From positions 1 through 64,000 of the forward strand of contig NZ_JAXMIH010000016.1 in the NCBI RefSeq assembly GCF_034366625.1: a stretch of 64,000 nt of DNA. The letters run 5' to 3'. The notes under the pieces are model-generated. The model was not told the DNA's origin and made no database searches. It saw only the letters and a program-made list of their open reading frames with translations. A program made the translations under genes and the position numbers. Shown piece by piece: positions 25,644 to 35,081 of this stretch. This stretch comes from Prosthecobacter sp. Lineage in GTDB: Bacteria; Verrucomicrobiota; Verrucomicrobiia; Verrucomicrobiales; Verrucomicrobiaceae. Position 1 is the stretch's first letter. Every line of letters starts with the position of its first letter.

Positions 25644-26999
25644 TCAAGGTGCCGGGGTCTCTGACCCCGGTTTATGGGGGCCAGAGGCCCCCACTCCTTG
25701 TTCAGCGCGATACGCACGCGCCAGCAGCGTGACCGGCTGCGTGACCTCCTGGCAGGGATGATCACCGCAGGAACGCAGGCCGTTGGCGAGCTGCAAATGG
25801 CAGCCGGGATTGCTGGTGGCGACGACGGGGGCTTTCGTGAGCTTCAAGTTGGCGACTTTGCGGTCCAGCAGCTTCTGACTCTGCTCGGGCTGGGTGATGT
25901 TGTAGATGCCCGCGCTGCCACAGCACCAGTTCGACTCCGGCAGTTCCTTGAACACGAGTCCGGGGATGCTGGCGAGCACCTGACGTGGCTGTGAGACGAC
26001 TTTTTGACCGTGGCAGAGATGGCAGCTCTCGTGATAGGTGACCTCGCTCACACCTGCACCGGCAGTCGGCTTGCGGAAGCCAATCTGCACGAGCCATTCG
26101 TGAATGTCCTTCACCGTCGCGTCCCAAACTTTCGCCTTGGCGGCGTAGAACGGGTCATCGTGCAGCAGATGGCCGTAAGTCTTCAAATGCGAACCGCAAC
26201 CACCGGCGTTGGTGATGATGGCATCGAGCGAGTCGAGATCGAAGCTGTCGATCTGCCTCCGCGCCAGTTCACGCGCCAGTTCGAGTTCGCCATTGTGCGC
26301 GTGCAAAGAACCGCAACAGCTCTGCGAACGCGGTGTGATCACCTCACATCCGTTCGCGAGCAGCACATCGGCTGTGTCGCGATTGATGTTCGAGAACGCA
26401 AGATCCTGAATGCAGCCGGTGAGCAGGCCCACACGGTATTCCTGCCGTCCTTTTGGTGATTCTTCCGGCCAGATCAGATCATCCGAGAAATGCTCCGAGA
26501 TTTGCGGAGTCTGCGGCTCCAGCTTCGCCAACGAACGCGGCATGAGGCCGAAGAAGCGCAGCTTGCGCATCAGATTGTCGAGTCCGGCGCTTTGATACAC
26601 GCGCAGCACACGACCGATCAACCGCAGCAGCCATGGGCGCATGAAGATGACATTCAGCGTGAGCCAGCGCCAGAAGCCGCGCTGCATGCCGTCGTTCACC
26701 TCCGCCTGCTCCACCTCGGCGCGTGCGGTTTCAAACAGCTCCGCGTAGTTCACACCGGCCGGGCAGGCCGTCTGGCACGCGAGACAGCCGAGGCAATAAT
26801 ACATTTCATCCGAGAGCGCCCGTGAGACTTCGAGATCGCCATCCGCCACCGCCCGCAGGAGCGCGATGCGCCCGCGCGGGCTGTTCTTCTCCATTTTTGT
26901 CTCCACGTACGTCGGACACGTCGGCAGGCACATGCCGCAGTGCATGCACTGCTGGAGCACGGAGTAATCGAGAGATTTGAGGAGATTTGCTTGTGGCAT
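25644..26999 (-). CDS. glcF: glycolate oxidase iron-sulfur subunit GlcF
   Basis: A 451-residue protein with two 4Fe-4S ferredoxin motifs (CMHCGMCLPTCPTY near residue 18, CLGCLACQTACPAG near 69) and two CCG domains (SCCGSLHAHNGE near 230; WCCGSAGIYNITQPEQS near 360). The ATG at 26997-26999 is preferred over a TTG two codons upstream because GAGGA stands about 7 nt before it. glcD ends 2 bp before, so the subunits are coupled. It passes electrons from GlcD to the respiratory chain. The last 14 or so residues are encoded by two perfect hairpins (25652-25693) and look like an acquired tail. Confidence 0.92.
   Translation of the reverse strand: MPQANLLKSLDYSVLQQCMHCGMCLPTCPTYVETKMEKNSPRGRIALLRAVADGDLEVSRALSDEMYYCLGCLACQTACPAGVNYAELFETARAEVEQAEVNDGMQRGFWRWLTLNVIFMRPWLLRLIGRVLRVYQSAGLDNLMRKLRFFGLMPRSLAKLEPQTPQISEHFSDDLIWPEESPKGRQEYRVGLLTGCIQDLAFSNINRDTADVLLANGCEVITPRSQSCCGSLHAHNGELELARELARRQIDSFDLDSLDAIITNAGGCGSHLKTYGHLLHDDPFYAAKAKVWDATVKDIHEWLVQIGFRKPTAGAGVSEVTYHESCHLCHGQKVVSQPRQVLASIPGLVFKELPESNWCCGSAGIYNITQPEQSQKLLDRKVANLKLTKAPVVATSNPGCHLQLANGLRSCGDHPCQEVTQPVTLLARAYRAEQGVGASGPHKPGSETPAP
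25652..25693. repeat. two adjacent perfect hairpins inside the glcF 3' end
   Basis: CCGGGGTC (25652-25659) pairs with GACCCCGG (25663-25670) and TGGGGGCC (25675-25682) with GGCCCCCA (25686-25693), each with a 3-nt loop (TCT and AGA). They lie within the glcF coding frame and just upstream of the flavin reductase start, so they may also act as an attenuator or transcript-stability element. Confidence 0.8.
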
Positions 27000-27001
27000 G
27001 A

Positions 27002-28390
27002 TCAATTCCTCAAATCAAAAATCTTCCCTGGATTCAGCAATCCCTGCGGATCGAGGGCTTGTTTGATGCTGCGCATGAGCTCGTAGCTGCCTTCGCCAAG
27101 CTGGCGTTTGAGGAAGGCTTTTTTGGCAAGACCAACGCCGTGCTCGCCAGTGACAGTGCCGCCGAGGCGGATGGTTTCTTCGACGATCTCCGCCAGCGCG
27201 ACTTCAACGCGGTGCATCTCCTCGTGATCGCGTTCGTTGGTGAGGAAGGTAGGGTGCAGGTTGCCATCGCCCAGATGCCCGAAGGTGCCGATTTGGAGAC
27301 TATGCTTCTTCGCGACGCTGTCGATGAAAGCAACCATTGTGGCGAGTTCGCTGCGCGGCACGGTCACGTCTTCGAGGATCGTCGTGGGTCGCACTCGCGC
27401 GAGAGCGGAGAAGGCGTTGCGACGAGCGGCGGCGAGTTTCGCGCCTTCGGCTTCATCGGCGGCGGCACGGACATCGCGGGCACCATTTGCCCTGGCGAGC
27501 GCCATCATCTGCGCGGCTTCTTCTTCGACGACAACGGGATGGCCGTCGGTCTCCATGAGCACGAGGGCTTCAACATCAGTCGGCAAACCGATCTTGGCGT
27601 AATCTTCGACGCATTGCACCGTCACGCGGTCGAGAAACTCCAGCGTACAGGGAATGATCTTGGCGGCGATGATGGCGGAGATGGTCTTCGCGGCGGCATC
27701 CATCGAATCGTAGAGCGCCAGCATCGTTTTGCGTGCCTTCGGACGCGGCAGCACTTTCAAGATGACCTCGGTGATGATGCCGAGCGTGCCTTCGCTGCCG
27801 ATGAACAGATCCTTCATCGAGTAACCGGCCACGTCTTTGACGCATTTGTTTCCAAGGAAGGTCAGCGTGCCGTCCGGCAGCACGACTTCGATGCCCATGA
27901 CGTAATCCCGCGTCACGCCATACTTCAGGCCGCGCAAGCCGCCGGAGTTTTCGGCCACGTTGCCGCCGATGGTGGAGATTTTCATCGAACCTGGATCGGG
28001 CGGATAAAACAGGCCGACCTTGGCAGCCGCGTCATCGATCTCCTTGGTGATCACGCCGCTTTGCGCCCGCAGCGTGAGGTTTTTTTCATCGACCTCGATG
28101 AGCTTGTCCATCTTCACGAGACAGATCACGAGACAACCGTCCAGAGGCACACTGCCGCCGCTCAAGCCGGTGCCGGAACCGCGGGTGACGACTGGGATGC
28201 TGCACCTTCGTGCGAGTTTGACACAATCGGCAACTTCTTCAGCCGTGAGCGGAAACACGACAGCTCCAGGACGTTGTTTCAAGGCGGCGGTACCATCGAA
28301 GCTGTATGGAACGATGTCCTCCGCAGAGGTGAGCACGCGTTCAGGATCTAAGATTTCCTTCAGAGACTGGATAAAGCTGGCTTCAATCAT
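27002..28390 (-). CDS. glcD: glycolate oxidase FAD subunit GlcD
   Basis: A 462-residue FAD-linked oxidase of the GlcD/D-lactate dehydrogenase type: PCMH FAD-binding domain with PVVTRGSGTGLSGGSVPLDG (about residue 60), DPGSMKISTIGGNVAENSGG (about residue 130), and the C-terminal cap with FGHLGDGNLHPTF and GTVTGEHGVGLAKK. It oxidises glycolate to glyoxylate with GlcF as electron outlet; the usual GlcE is not present. Starts at 28390 and 28405 are both possible (no clear ribosome binding site); the shorter is given. Divergent from manA. Confidence 0.92.
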   Translation of the reverse strand: MIEASFIQSLKEILDPERVLTSAEDIVPYSFDGTAALKQRPGAVVFPLTAEEVADCVKLARRCSIPVVTRGSGTGLSGGSVPLDGCLVICLVKMDKLIEVDEKNLTLRAQSGVITKEIDDAAAKVGLFYPPDPGSMKISTIGGNVAENSGGLRGLKYGVTRDYVMGIEVVLPDGTLTFLGNKCVKDVAGYSMKDLFIGSEGTLGIITEVILKVLPRPKARKTMLALYDSMDAAAKTISAIIAAKIIPCTLEFLDRVTVQCVEDYAKIGLPTDVEALVLMETDGHPVVVEEEAAQMMALARANGARDVRAAADEAEGAKLAAARRNAFSALARVRPTTILEDVTVPRSELATMVAFIDSVAKKHSLQIGTFGHLGDGNLHPTFLTNERDHEEMHRVEVALAEIVEETIRLGGTVTGEHGVGLAKKAFLKRQLGEGSYELMRSIKQALDPQGLLNPGKIFDLRN

Positions 28391-28458
28391 GTTCACGCGG
28401 CGCATTCTGGCGAGATCGTGGTGGAGCGTCAACGAAGGCTGTGGTTCATTGTCAGGTT

Positions 28459-29403
28459 ATGTTGCGAGACCAGCCGATCCTCTTCACACCCATCTATCAA
28501 AGCCGCGTGTGGGGTGGCCGTCGCATGGAAACGCTGCTGGGAGCCACCCTGCCGGATGAGACGACACCCTATGGCGAAGCCTGGACTGTTGCAGACCGCC
28601 CCGAGGCGCAAAGTGTGACGGCAGATGGCGTGTCGCTTCATGAACTGTGGACGAACCATCGCGAGGAGGTGTTTGGCAAGGCGTTGCTGGCTTCCACAAG
28701 CCCCACGTTTCCGCTGCTGATGAAAATTCTCGACGCGTGCGATGACCTGTCGATCCAAGTGCATCCACCGGCAAGCATGGCGGCGGCCTTGAAGGGGGAA
28801 CCGAAGACGGAGATGTGGTTCATCGCGCATGCCGATCCAGGGGCGAAGATTTATGCGGGATTGAAGCCCGGCGTGACGCGGACGGCTTTCGAGAAGGCAT
28901 TGCAAAACGGCACGGTGACCGAGGTGGTGCATGTGATCGAGGCACGCACGGGCGACTGTCTGTTCATTCCGAGCGGACGCGTGCATGCCATCGGCGCTGG
29001 ATTGCTGATCTACGAGATCCAACAAAACAGCGATACCACCTACCGCGTCTTCGATTGGAACCGCGTCGGCCTGGATGGCAAACCCCGAGCGCTGCATGTG
29101 CAGGAGTCGCTGCAAAGCATCGACTTCGCGGACTTTGAGCCGCAGGTGCAGCAGATCGAGGCGGATGGCACGCTGGTGAAGTGTGATTACTTCGATGTGC
29201 GACTGCGTGACACAGCCGGAGCCGTGGGCGAGGCCGGTGAATGCGTGACGCTGGCCGTGGTGAGCGGCGAGATCAGCGTGGGCCGCGTGATTTTGAAAGC
29301 GGGCGACTTTGCGCTGTTGCCTGCGGGCATGACGTTACAATCACGCGAGGTGAAACCAGCGAATGCCACAAGTCAGTGGCTGGAAATTCGTGTGCCAGCG
29401 TGA
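28459..29403 (+). CDS. manA: mannose-6-phosphate isomerase, class I (ManA)
   Basis: A 314-residue cupin enzyme of the short bacterial type I PMI form. N-terminal PIYQSRVWGGRRM, zinc ligands in LSIQVHPP (Gln100, His102), Glu in KTEMWF (about 118) and His in GRVHAIGAG (about 175), and a C-terminal jelly-roll. It interconverts mannose-6-P and fructose-6-P. The ATG at 28459 (MLRDQPILF) is chosen over a GTG at 28441; AGG stands just upstream. Convergent with the small lipoprotein-hisD unit; a 9-bp perfect hairpin separates them. Confidence 0.92.
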   Translation: MLRDQPILFTPIYQSRVWGGRRMETLLGATLPDETTPYGEAWTVADRPEAQSVTADGVSLHELWTNHREEVFGKALLASTSPTFPLLMKILDACDDLSIQVHPPASMAAALKGEPKTEMWFIAHADPGAKIYAGLKPGVTRTAFEKALQNGTVTEVVHVIEARTGDCLFIPSGRVHAIGAGLLIYEIQQNSDTTYRVFDWNRVGLDGKPRALHVQESLQSIDFADFEPQVQQIEADGTLVKCDYFDVRLRDTAGAVGEAGECVTLAVVSGEISVGRVILKAGDFALLPAGMTLQSREVKPANATSQWLEIRVPA

Positions 29404-29409
29404 GCAGCG

Positions 29410-29431
29410 AGACGGGCAAGAGTGCCCGTCT
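29410..29431. terminator. hairpin between manA and the convergent lipoprotein
   Basis: AGACGGGCA (29410-29418) pairs perfectly with TGCCCGTCT (29423-29431), loop AGAG. It lies in the 27-bp gap of two convergent genes and probably ends both transcripts; there is only a weak T-tract on the plus strand. Confidence 0.6.
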
Positions 29432-29673
29432 TACTTCTTGGCTTCTGGCGCAGGCTGCTCGTCTTTTTTTGGCTCGATATCCTTGGGCGTATTCGGCACG
29501 GCGATGAACTTGGCTTTCTCCGGGTCCATCACGGGCAATTTGCCTTGAGGGACCGGCGGCATTTTCTTTTCGGGTGCCGGTTTGGGTGCTACAGCGGCCT
29601 TTGGTTGCGGTTTTGTCTCCTCTTTGCCACAAGAGACGAGAAGCAGTCCGACGATAATGACGATGGATTTCAT
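29431..29673 (-). CDS. small Pro/Lys-rich lipoprotein coupled to hisD
   Basis: An 80-residue protein: signal peptide MKSIVIIVGLLLVSC with lipobox ending at Cys15, followed by a low-complexity Lys/Pro/Glu-rich tail (KPQPKAAVAPKPAPEKK, PKKDEQPAPEAKK). No domain is recognisable. Its ATG overlaps the hisD stop by 4 bp (ATGA), so it is translated after hisD. Why a lipoprotein is coupled to histidine biosynthesis is not evident; it may simply be a conserved gene order. Confidence 0.7.
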   Translation of the reverse strand: MKSIVIIVGLLLVSCGKEETKPQPKAAVAPKPAPEKKMPPVPQGKLPVMDPEKAKFIAVPNTPKDIEPKKDEQPAPEAKK

Positions 29674-30956
29674 GAGCAGCGGATGGAAACGGAACGCCCA
29701 TGCGCGTCGAGTCCTTCGACCTGACTGAAGGCGCGGACAATAGACTCGGATTTGACGCAGCTTTCACGATCCAGACGGATGATACTGGTGCGACGCTGGA
29801 ACATGTCGGCAGTGATACCGGGGAAGGATTTGCCGGAACCGCCAGTGGGCAGCGTGTGACTGGGGCCAGCGAGGAAATCGCCGACAGCGACGGGTGAGTG
29901 ATTGCCGAGGAAGATCGCTCCAGCGGTGCGGATGAGCGGCAGGATGGCATCTTCTCGCGTGGTGATGAGCGTGAGATGCTCCGGCGCAAAATCATTCACA
30001 AGACGTGCGCCTTCTTCCAAACTCGGCACGAGCATGCAAAACGCGCCTTTTTCGAGCACAGGGGCAAGCTGGACCTGCCGGCTGAGAGTTTTCGACTGCG
30101 AATCGACTTCAGCGACGACGGCATCGAGTAAGGTTGCGTCATCGGTGATGAATCCGGCCATGCTGTCCTTGCCGTGCTCGGCCTGGGCGAGGATGTCTGC
30201 GGCGATGAAGGCCGGATTGCCGGATTTATCGGCGAGAATGAGCACTTCGCTGGGTCCGGGGAGTAGGTCTATGGAAACGACGCCAAAGGCTTGGCGCTTG
30301 GCCTCGACGACATAGCTGTTGCCTGGGCCGAAGATTTTGGTGACAGGGCGAATCGTCTCCGTGCCGAAAGCCAGCGCAGCGATGGCCTGCGAACCGCCAA
30401 CTTTATAGACCTCGGTGGCTCCAGCGAGTTTGAGCGCCGCGAGCAAACCGGGATTGACTGTGCCATCGCGACCGCAAGGCGTGCAGACGACGATCTCAGG
30501 CACACCGGCTGCTGCGGCGAAGGTGACCGTCATGATGGAGGTCGAAACCAGCGGTGCGGTGCCACCGGGCACATAGCAACCGACACGCTCGAAGGGATGG
30601 AAGACTTCGCCGACATCGGCTCCCTGCTCGTTCTTGTAGCTCCAGGCCTGGCGCATGCTGCGTTTGGCGAAGGCCATGACATTGCGATGCGAGGCTTCGA
30701 GCGCGGAGCGCAGCGTGGCATCGGCGGCGTTCCAGGCGGCATCGAGTTCGGACTGTGGGACACGCATCTGCGCGGCTGTGAGTTTGGCACCGTCGAATTT
30801 TTCGGTGAGTTCGAGCACGGCGGCATCGCCACGCTCACGCACGGCCTTGATGACGCCTGACACGACTTCACGCACGGCATCGCTGGCCTCGGCACGACGG
30901 TTGAGCGCGGCGGCGGCGCTGGCGTAGTCTGGATCTGTGGGGCGGATGACTTTCAT
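29670..30956 (-). CDS. hisD: histidinol dehydrogenase (HisD)
   Basis: A 428-residue enzyme catalysing the last two steps of histidine synthesis (L-histidinol to histidine with two NAD). Motifs: GCYVPGGTAPLVSTSIMTV (about residue 130), KIFGPGNSYV, DLLPGPSEVLILAD, DILAQAEHGKDS with the zinc-site Gln/His, NDFAPEHL with the catalytic Glu-His, and GPSHTLPTGGSGKSFPGI. Length is normal. No other his genes are in the window, so it is a stand-alone locus; the downstream lipoprotein overlaps it. Confidence 0.95.
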   Translation of the reverse strand: MKVIRPTDPDYASAAAALNRRAEASDAVREVVSGVIKAVRERGDAAVLELTEKFDGAKLTAAQMRVPQSELDAAWNAADATLRSALEASHRNVMAFAKRSMRQAWSYKNEQGADVGEVFHPFERVGCYVPGGTAPLVSTSIMTVTFAAAAGVPEIVVCTPCGRDGTVNPGLLAALKLAGATEVYKVGGSQAIAALAFGTETIRPVTKIFGPGNSYVVEAKRQAFGVVSIDLLPGPSEVLILADKSGNPAFIAADILAQAEHGKDSMAGFITDDATLLDAVVAEVDSQSKTLSRQVQLAPVLEKGAFCMLVPSLEEGARLVNDFAPEHLTLITTREDAILPLIRTAGAIFLGNHSPVAVGDFLAGPSHTLPTGGSGKSFPGITADMFQRRTSIIRLDRESCVKSESIVRAFSQVEGLDAHGRSVSIRCS

Positions 30957-31019
30957 TCGGAGGTTTTACGTGCCAAGCGCTGCAATGACGTCAAGGAAGG
31001 AAGATGCGTGCTGCTTCGA

Positions 31020-31047
31020 CAAAAAATGCGGGCATCGCTGCCCGCAT
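31020..31047 (-). terminator. Rho-independent terminator of the Pro-rich envelope gene
   Basis: ATGCGGGCA (31026-31034) and TGCCCGCAT (31039-31047) form a perfect 9-bp stem with loop TCGC; on the minus strand it is followed by a run of T. It ends the gene at 31090-32052. A second palindrome, GGGATCA/TGATCCC, lies between (31058-31074). Confidence 0.85.
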
Positions 31048-31089
31048 GGTTCTGAAGGGATCAGGATGATCCCTCTCCTGACACTGTGT

Positions 31090-32052
31090 TTACGGCACCA
31101 CTTCACCAGAACCGGTGTACACCCACTTCTCGACCTTGCCGTTCTTGATGCGGGCCTGGGCCTCGGTCTCGAACTTGCCGAACATGGTCTGGGTCTCGTA
31201 TTTGACGTTCACGGTCCAGTAGTCGTTGCCGTCGATTTTTTCCTGCGCTGGATCGCCCCAGGACTTGACGTTGTCAGGCTTCACCTCGGTGACTTCGCCG
31301 GCTTTCATGCTGGCGACGAGCAGCGGGTAGGTGCCGTCGGCGTCCTTGACTGGCTTGTCGTTGCTGCTGCCACCGCCACCGCCTTTGGTGGCGGCAACAG
31401 GCGCGTTCTTGGCACGTTCCGCTGCGGCGAGCTTGTACTCATGCGCCTTGCGGGCATTTTCGGTGCTGGTTATTTTCACCTGCTCATAGGCGGCGATGAA
31501 GACGTCTTTGAAATCGGTGTCTTCCATGGGCACCTGACCGCGCATGGGTGAGTTTTCGGAAGCGCCGACGATGAGATTCGGTCCTTCCTGGCCCATGACG
31601 AAGATTTTGGCCCCGGCCTTGAAGGTAGTTGCGGCGGTGGCCTTACCCATCTGCATCTTGAGCTCGAGGTCTTTCTTCATCGTGACCTGCTTGGGCTTGG
31701 CAAAGAAGCCTTTCGGCACGGCGGCCCAGTTCTGCGTGAGCTCATCCACTGGCGGGAAGACGGGGGCCACGAAGGCATTCGGGTCCACCGGCGGTGGCTC
31801 GGGGATCTTGGGCATTTCGGGCTTCGGCTCGGGTTTCATCTCCGGCTTCGGCTCGGGCTTGGGCGCTATCACGACCACTGGCTCTGGTTTGACGACCGGC
31901 TTCGGTGCCGGAACGACAGCGATTTCCTTCTTCGGCTCCACCTTGGGCACATGCTTCGTGAACTTCATGGCCTCGGAGAAGGGCGGATACACGTACTCGT
32001 AGGAGACGTAGCCGACGGCGATGGCGAGAATGATGACAATGAGAGGTTTCAT
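31090..32052 (-). CDS. membrane-anchored Pro-rich protein of unknown function
   Basis: A 320-residue protein. The ATG at 32050-32052 gives an N-terminal membrane anchor (MKPLIVIILAIAVGYVSYEY). Residues about 30-85 are a Pro/Lys/Glu-rich stalk, about 105-150 an SH3-like strand-rich segment (KKDLELKMQMGKATAATTF, AGAKIFVMGQEG), about 165-215 a charged helix, then a Gly-rich linker and a C-terminal domain (about 225-315; YWTVNVKYETQTMFGKFETEA). I recognise no named family. A periplasmic location is likely. It is divergent from uvrA with 125 bp between starts. Confidence 0.7.
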   Translation of the reverse strand: MKPLIVIILAIAVGYVSYEYVYPPFSEAMKFTKHVPKVEPKKEIAVVPAPKPVVKPEPVVVIAPKPEPKPEMKPEPKPEMPKIPEPPPVDPNAFVAPVFPPVDELTQNWAAVPKGFFAKPKQVTMKKDLELKMQMGKATAATTFKAGAKIFVMGQEGPNLIVGASENSPMRGQVPMEDTDFKDVFIAAYEQVKITSTENARKAHEYKLAAAERAKNAPVAATKGGGGGSSNDKPVKDADGTYPLLVASMKAGEVTEVKPDNVKSWGDPAQEKIDGNDYWTVNVKYETQTMFGKFETEAQARIKNGKVEKWVYTGSGEVVP

Positions 32053-32177
32053 GACGGTGGGGAGTCTAGGGGAGAGGCCGGGGATAATCAACCGCCCTCA
32101 TGCACCATTCTGGAAACGGACGTGCCGGGGGATTTCTTGGGCTTGATCTCCCCTGCCCCACGCGGCTTGTGTGGCGC

Positions 32178-35081
32178 ATGCCAGAAGACGTGATCCGCGT
32201 GCGTGGCGCACGGCAGCACAATCTCCAGAATATCGACGTGGACATCCCACGGCATAAGCTCGTGGTGCTCACGGGCGTGAGCGGCAGCGGGAAGTCATCC
32301 CTGGCCTTCGACACCCTGTTTGCGGAAGGCCAGCGGCGCTATGTGCAGAGCCTTTCCGCCTACGCGCGGCAGTTTCTCGACCAAATGCAGAAGCCGGACG
32401 TGGATTTCATCGAGGGGCTGTCCCCGGCGGTCGCCATCGAGCAGGTTCACTCGAATCCGAACCCGCGCAGCACCATCGCCACGGTGACGGAAATCTACGA
32501 CTACCTCCGCGTGCTCTACGCCGTGGCCGGGCAGCCGCATGACCCGCAAACCGGCGAAAAACTCCTGCGCAGCACGCCGCCGGAGATCGCGGACAAGGTG
32601 TTAGCGCTTGGTGAAGGCACTCGCGTCATGGTACTCTCGCCGCAACCTCCGGCGAATGGCGAGGACACGCACACGCTGTTTGAAAAACTCAAACGCCAGG
32701 GCTTTGTACGCGTGCGCTTGAACGGCGAGATCGTGGAGCTGGAAGATTCGCTCAAACTGGCAGCCAACGAGCAACAACAGGTGCAGATCGTCATCGATCG
32801 CCTCGTCGTGCGTGCGGATTCACGCCAGCGGCTCATGGAGGCCATCGAAAGCTCGCTGCACTGGAACGAGCACGAGGTGCAGTTCCTCGTGAACCTCGAC
32901 GGCAGCGACGAAATTCTCAGCTACACCACTGAGTTCGCGAATCCACGCACCGGCTACGTCATCGAGCGCCTCACGCCGCAGCATTTCTCCTTCAACACGC
33001 ATCTCGGGGCCTGCCCCACCTGCGAAGGCACCGGCATGACGCCGACACCAGATGCGGCGCTGCTGGTGCCTGATGAATCCAAATCGCTCGCCGATGGCGC
33101 GATCAAGGCGTGGTGGGCACGGCATCCGAAAGTGCGCATCGTTTTCAATCAAAGCGTGGAAGCACTGGCGAAGCACTTCGGCGCTGCGATGGACGTTCCC
33201 TTCCAAACTCTGCCGCAGGCATTCAAAGATGCCCTGTTTCACGGCACCGGTGAAGTCGCCATCGCCACCGGTTGGAAGAAGTCTGACAACACCCGCAGTA
33301 TGGCGAAGCCGTTTGAAGGCCTGCTGCCCGAAATCGCCCGTCTCTATCAAAGCGCCGAAAGCGACGCCCTCCGAGCCGCCCTCACGCGGCTCATGAATCC
33401 ACATGCGTGTGCGACGTGCGAAGGCAAGCGGCTCAAACCGCAGTCGCTGGCGGTCAGATTGAGCTCCCAAACAAAGGAACTCAACATCCACGAGTTCACC
33501 TCGCTGCAAATCCGCGATGCACTCGGCTGGATGCGCGAATTAGAAGTCACCGAGCAGCAGAAAGCCTATGTGGGCGAGTTGCAGCGCGAAATCGTGAAGC
33601 GCATCGAGTTCCTGGAGCAGGTCGGATTGGGTTATCTCACGTTGAATCGCGAGAGCGGCACGCTTTCCGGCGGTGAAATGCAACGCATTCGGCTCGCATC
33701 ACAGATCGGGGCCGGACTCGCCGGTGTGCTGTATGTGCTGGATGAACCGAGCATCGGCCTGCATCCCAGCGACAATGAACGCCTGATCCAAACGCTTCTG
33801 CGCCTGCGCGACCTCGGCAACACCGTGCTCGTCGTCGAGCACGACGAGGCCACGATGCGTGCCGCCGATCACATCATCGAACTCGGCCCCGCCGCCGGCC
33901 CGCACGGCGGCAAACTCGTGGCCCAAGGCACACCCGCTGAGATCGCGGCAAATCAGAATTCGATCACCGGCGCTTACTTGAGCGGCAAAACGCGCATTCA
34001 AGCCACCGCACTGCCGCAAACCCTCTTAACCGAGAACCAAGGACCAAGAACCAAGAACTCATTAACGATTCACGGCGCCACCGAGCACAACCTCCTCAAC
34101 GTCACCGCCGCCTTCCCGCTCGGCAGCTTCACCTGCGTCACCGGGCCGTCCGGCAGCGGCAAATCGACCTTGGTGGACGACATCCTCATGCGGGCGCTGC
34201 GCCGCCATTTCTACGACGCCAAAGACATCCCCGGCAAACACGAGCGCATCACTGGCCTCGAATATCTCGACAAAGTCGTCGTCATCGACCAGTCGCCCAT
34301 CGGCCGCAGTCCGCGCTCGAATCCCGCCACTTACACCGGCGCGTTCGGCCCCATCCGTGAACTCTTCGCACAACTCCCGCTCGCCCGCGTGCGTGGTTAC
34401 GATGCCGGACGCTTCAGCTTCAACACACCTGGTGGCCGCTGTGAAAAATGTGAAGGCGACGGCGTCATCAAGATCGACATGCACTTCCTCGCCGACGTTT
34501 ACGTCACCTGCGAGTCCTGCAAAGGCCGCCGTTACGGCGCGGAAACGCTGGAGGTCACCTTCAAAGGCAAAAACATCGCCGATGTGCTCGAAATGACCGT
34601 CAGCGAAGCCGCACGCTTCTTTGAGCGCAACAACGCCATCGCCCCGAAACTACGCACGCTTGAGGACACCGGCCTCGGTTACATCAAACTCGGTCAAAGC
34701 GGTGCCTCTCTCTCTGGCGGCGAGGCCCAGCGCATCAAGCTCAGCGCCGAACTCGCCAAACGCAGCACCGGTCGCACACTCTACGTCCTCGACGAACCCA
34801 CCACCGGCCTGCACAGCGCCGACATCCAGACGCTGCTCGGCGTCCTGCTGCGCCTGCGCGATGCCGGCAACACCCTCATCGTTATCGAACACCACCTCGA
34901 CGTCATCCGCTGCGCCGACTGGATCATCGACCTCGGCCCCGGCGGCGGCACCGAAGGCGGCCACATCCTCGCCACGGGCACTCCGAAGGAGATTGCAGCG
35001 AACGAAAGCAGCGTGACTGGCAGGTTTCTCCAAACTCATGCAGAGACGTATGTCCCAACGCCTGGCGGCAACAATTCATGA
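32178..35081 (+). CDS. uvrA: excinuclease ABC subunit A (UvrA)
   Basis: A 967-residue UvrA. Two ABC ATPase halves: Walker [16 protein letters not shown] (about residue 34) and [13 protein letters not shown] (about residue 656); signatures [15 protein letters not shown] and [15 protein letters not shown]. Zinc modules: ACPTCEGTG with CATCEG in the first half, CEKCEGDG with CESCKG in the second. The start at 32178 ([16 protein letters not shown]) fits the family. It recognises DNA damage in nucleotide excision repair. Residues about 619-628 between the halves are encoded by an AAGAACC heptamer repeat. The stop overlaps the ABC ATPase start by 4 bp. Confidence 0.96.
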   Translation: MPEDVIRVRGARQHNLQNIDVDIPRHKLVVLTGVSGSGKSSLAFDTLFAEGQRRYVQSLSAYARQFLDQMQKPDVDFIEGLSPAVAIEQVHSNPNPRSTIATVTEIYDYLRVLYAVAGQPHDPQTGEKLLRSTPPEIADKVLALGEGTRVMVLSPQPPANGEDTHTLFEKLKRQGFVRVRLNGEIVELEDSLKLAANEQQQVQIVIDRLVVRADSRQRLMEAIESSLHWNEHEVQFLVNLDGSDEILSYTTEFANPRTGYVIERLTPQHFSFNTHLGACPTCEGTGMTPTPDAALLVPDESKSLADGAIKAWWARHPKVRIVFNQSVEALAKHFGAAMDVPFQTLPQAFKDALFHGTGEVAIATGWKKSDNTRSMAKPFEGLLPEIARLYQSAESDALRAALTRLMNPHACATCEGKRLKPQSLAVRLSSQTKELNIHEFTSLQIRDALGWMRELEVTEQQKAYVGELQREIVKRIEFLEQVGLGYLTLNRESGTLSGGEMQRIRLASQIGAGLAGVLYVLDEPSIGLHPSDNERLIQTLLRLRDLGNTVLVVEHDEATMRAADHIIELGPAAGPHGGKLVAQGTPAEIAANQNSITGAYLSGKTRIQATALPQTLLTENQGPRTKNSLTIHGATEHNLLNVTAAFPLGSFTCVTGPSGSGKSTLVDDILMRALRRHFYDAKDIPGKHERITGLEYLDKVVVIDQSPIGRSPRSNPATYTGAFGPIRELFAQLPLARVRGYDAGRFSFNTPGGRCEKCEGDGVIKIDMHFLADVYVTCESCKGRRYGAETLEVTFKGKNIADVLEMTVSEAARFFERNNAIAPKLRTLEDTGLGYIKLGQSGASLSGGEAQRIKLSAELAKRSTGRTLYVLDEPTTGLHSADIQTLLGVLLRLRDAGNTLIVIEHHLDVIRCADWIIDLGPGGGTEGGHILATGTPKEIAANESSVTGRFLQTHAETYVPTPGGNNS
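34032..34059. repeat. AAGAACC heptamer repeat inside uvrA
   Basis: Four tandem units, GAGAACC, AAGGACC, AAGAACC and AAGAACT, translated within the linker between the two UvrA halves ([10 protein letters not shown]). The same motif appears before creD at 4176-4196. Confidence 0.75.
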
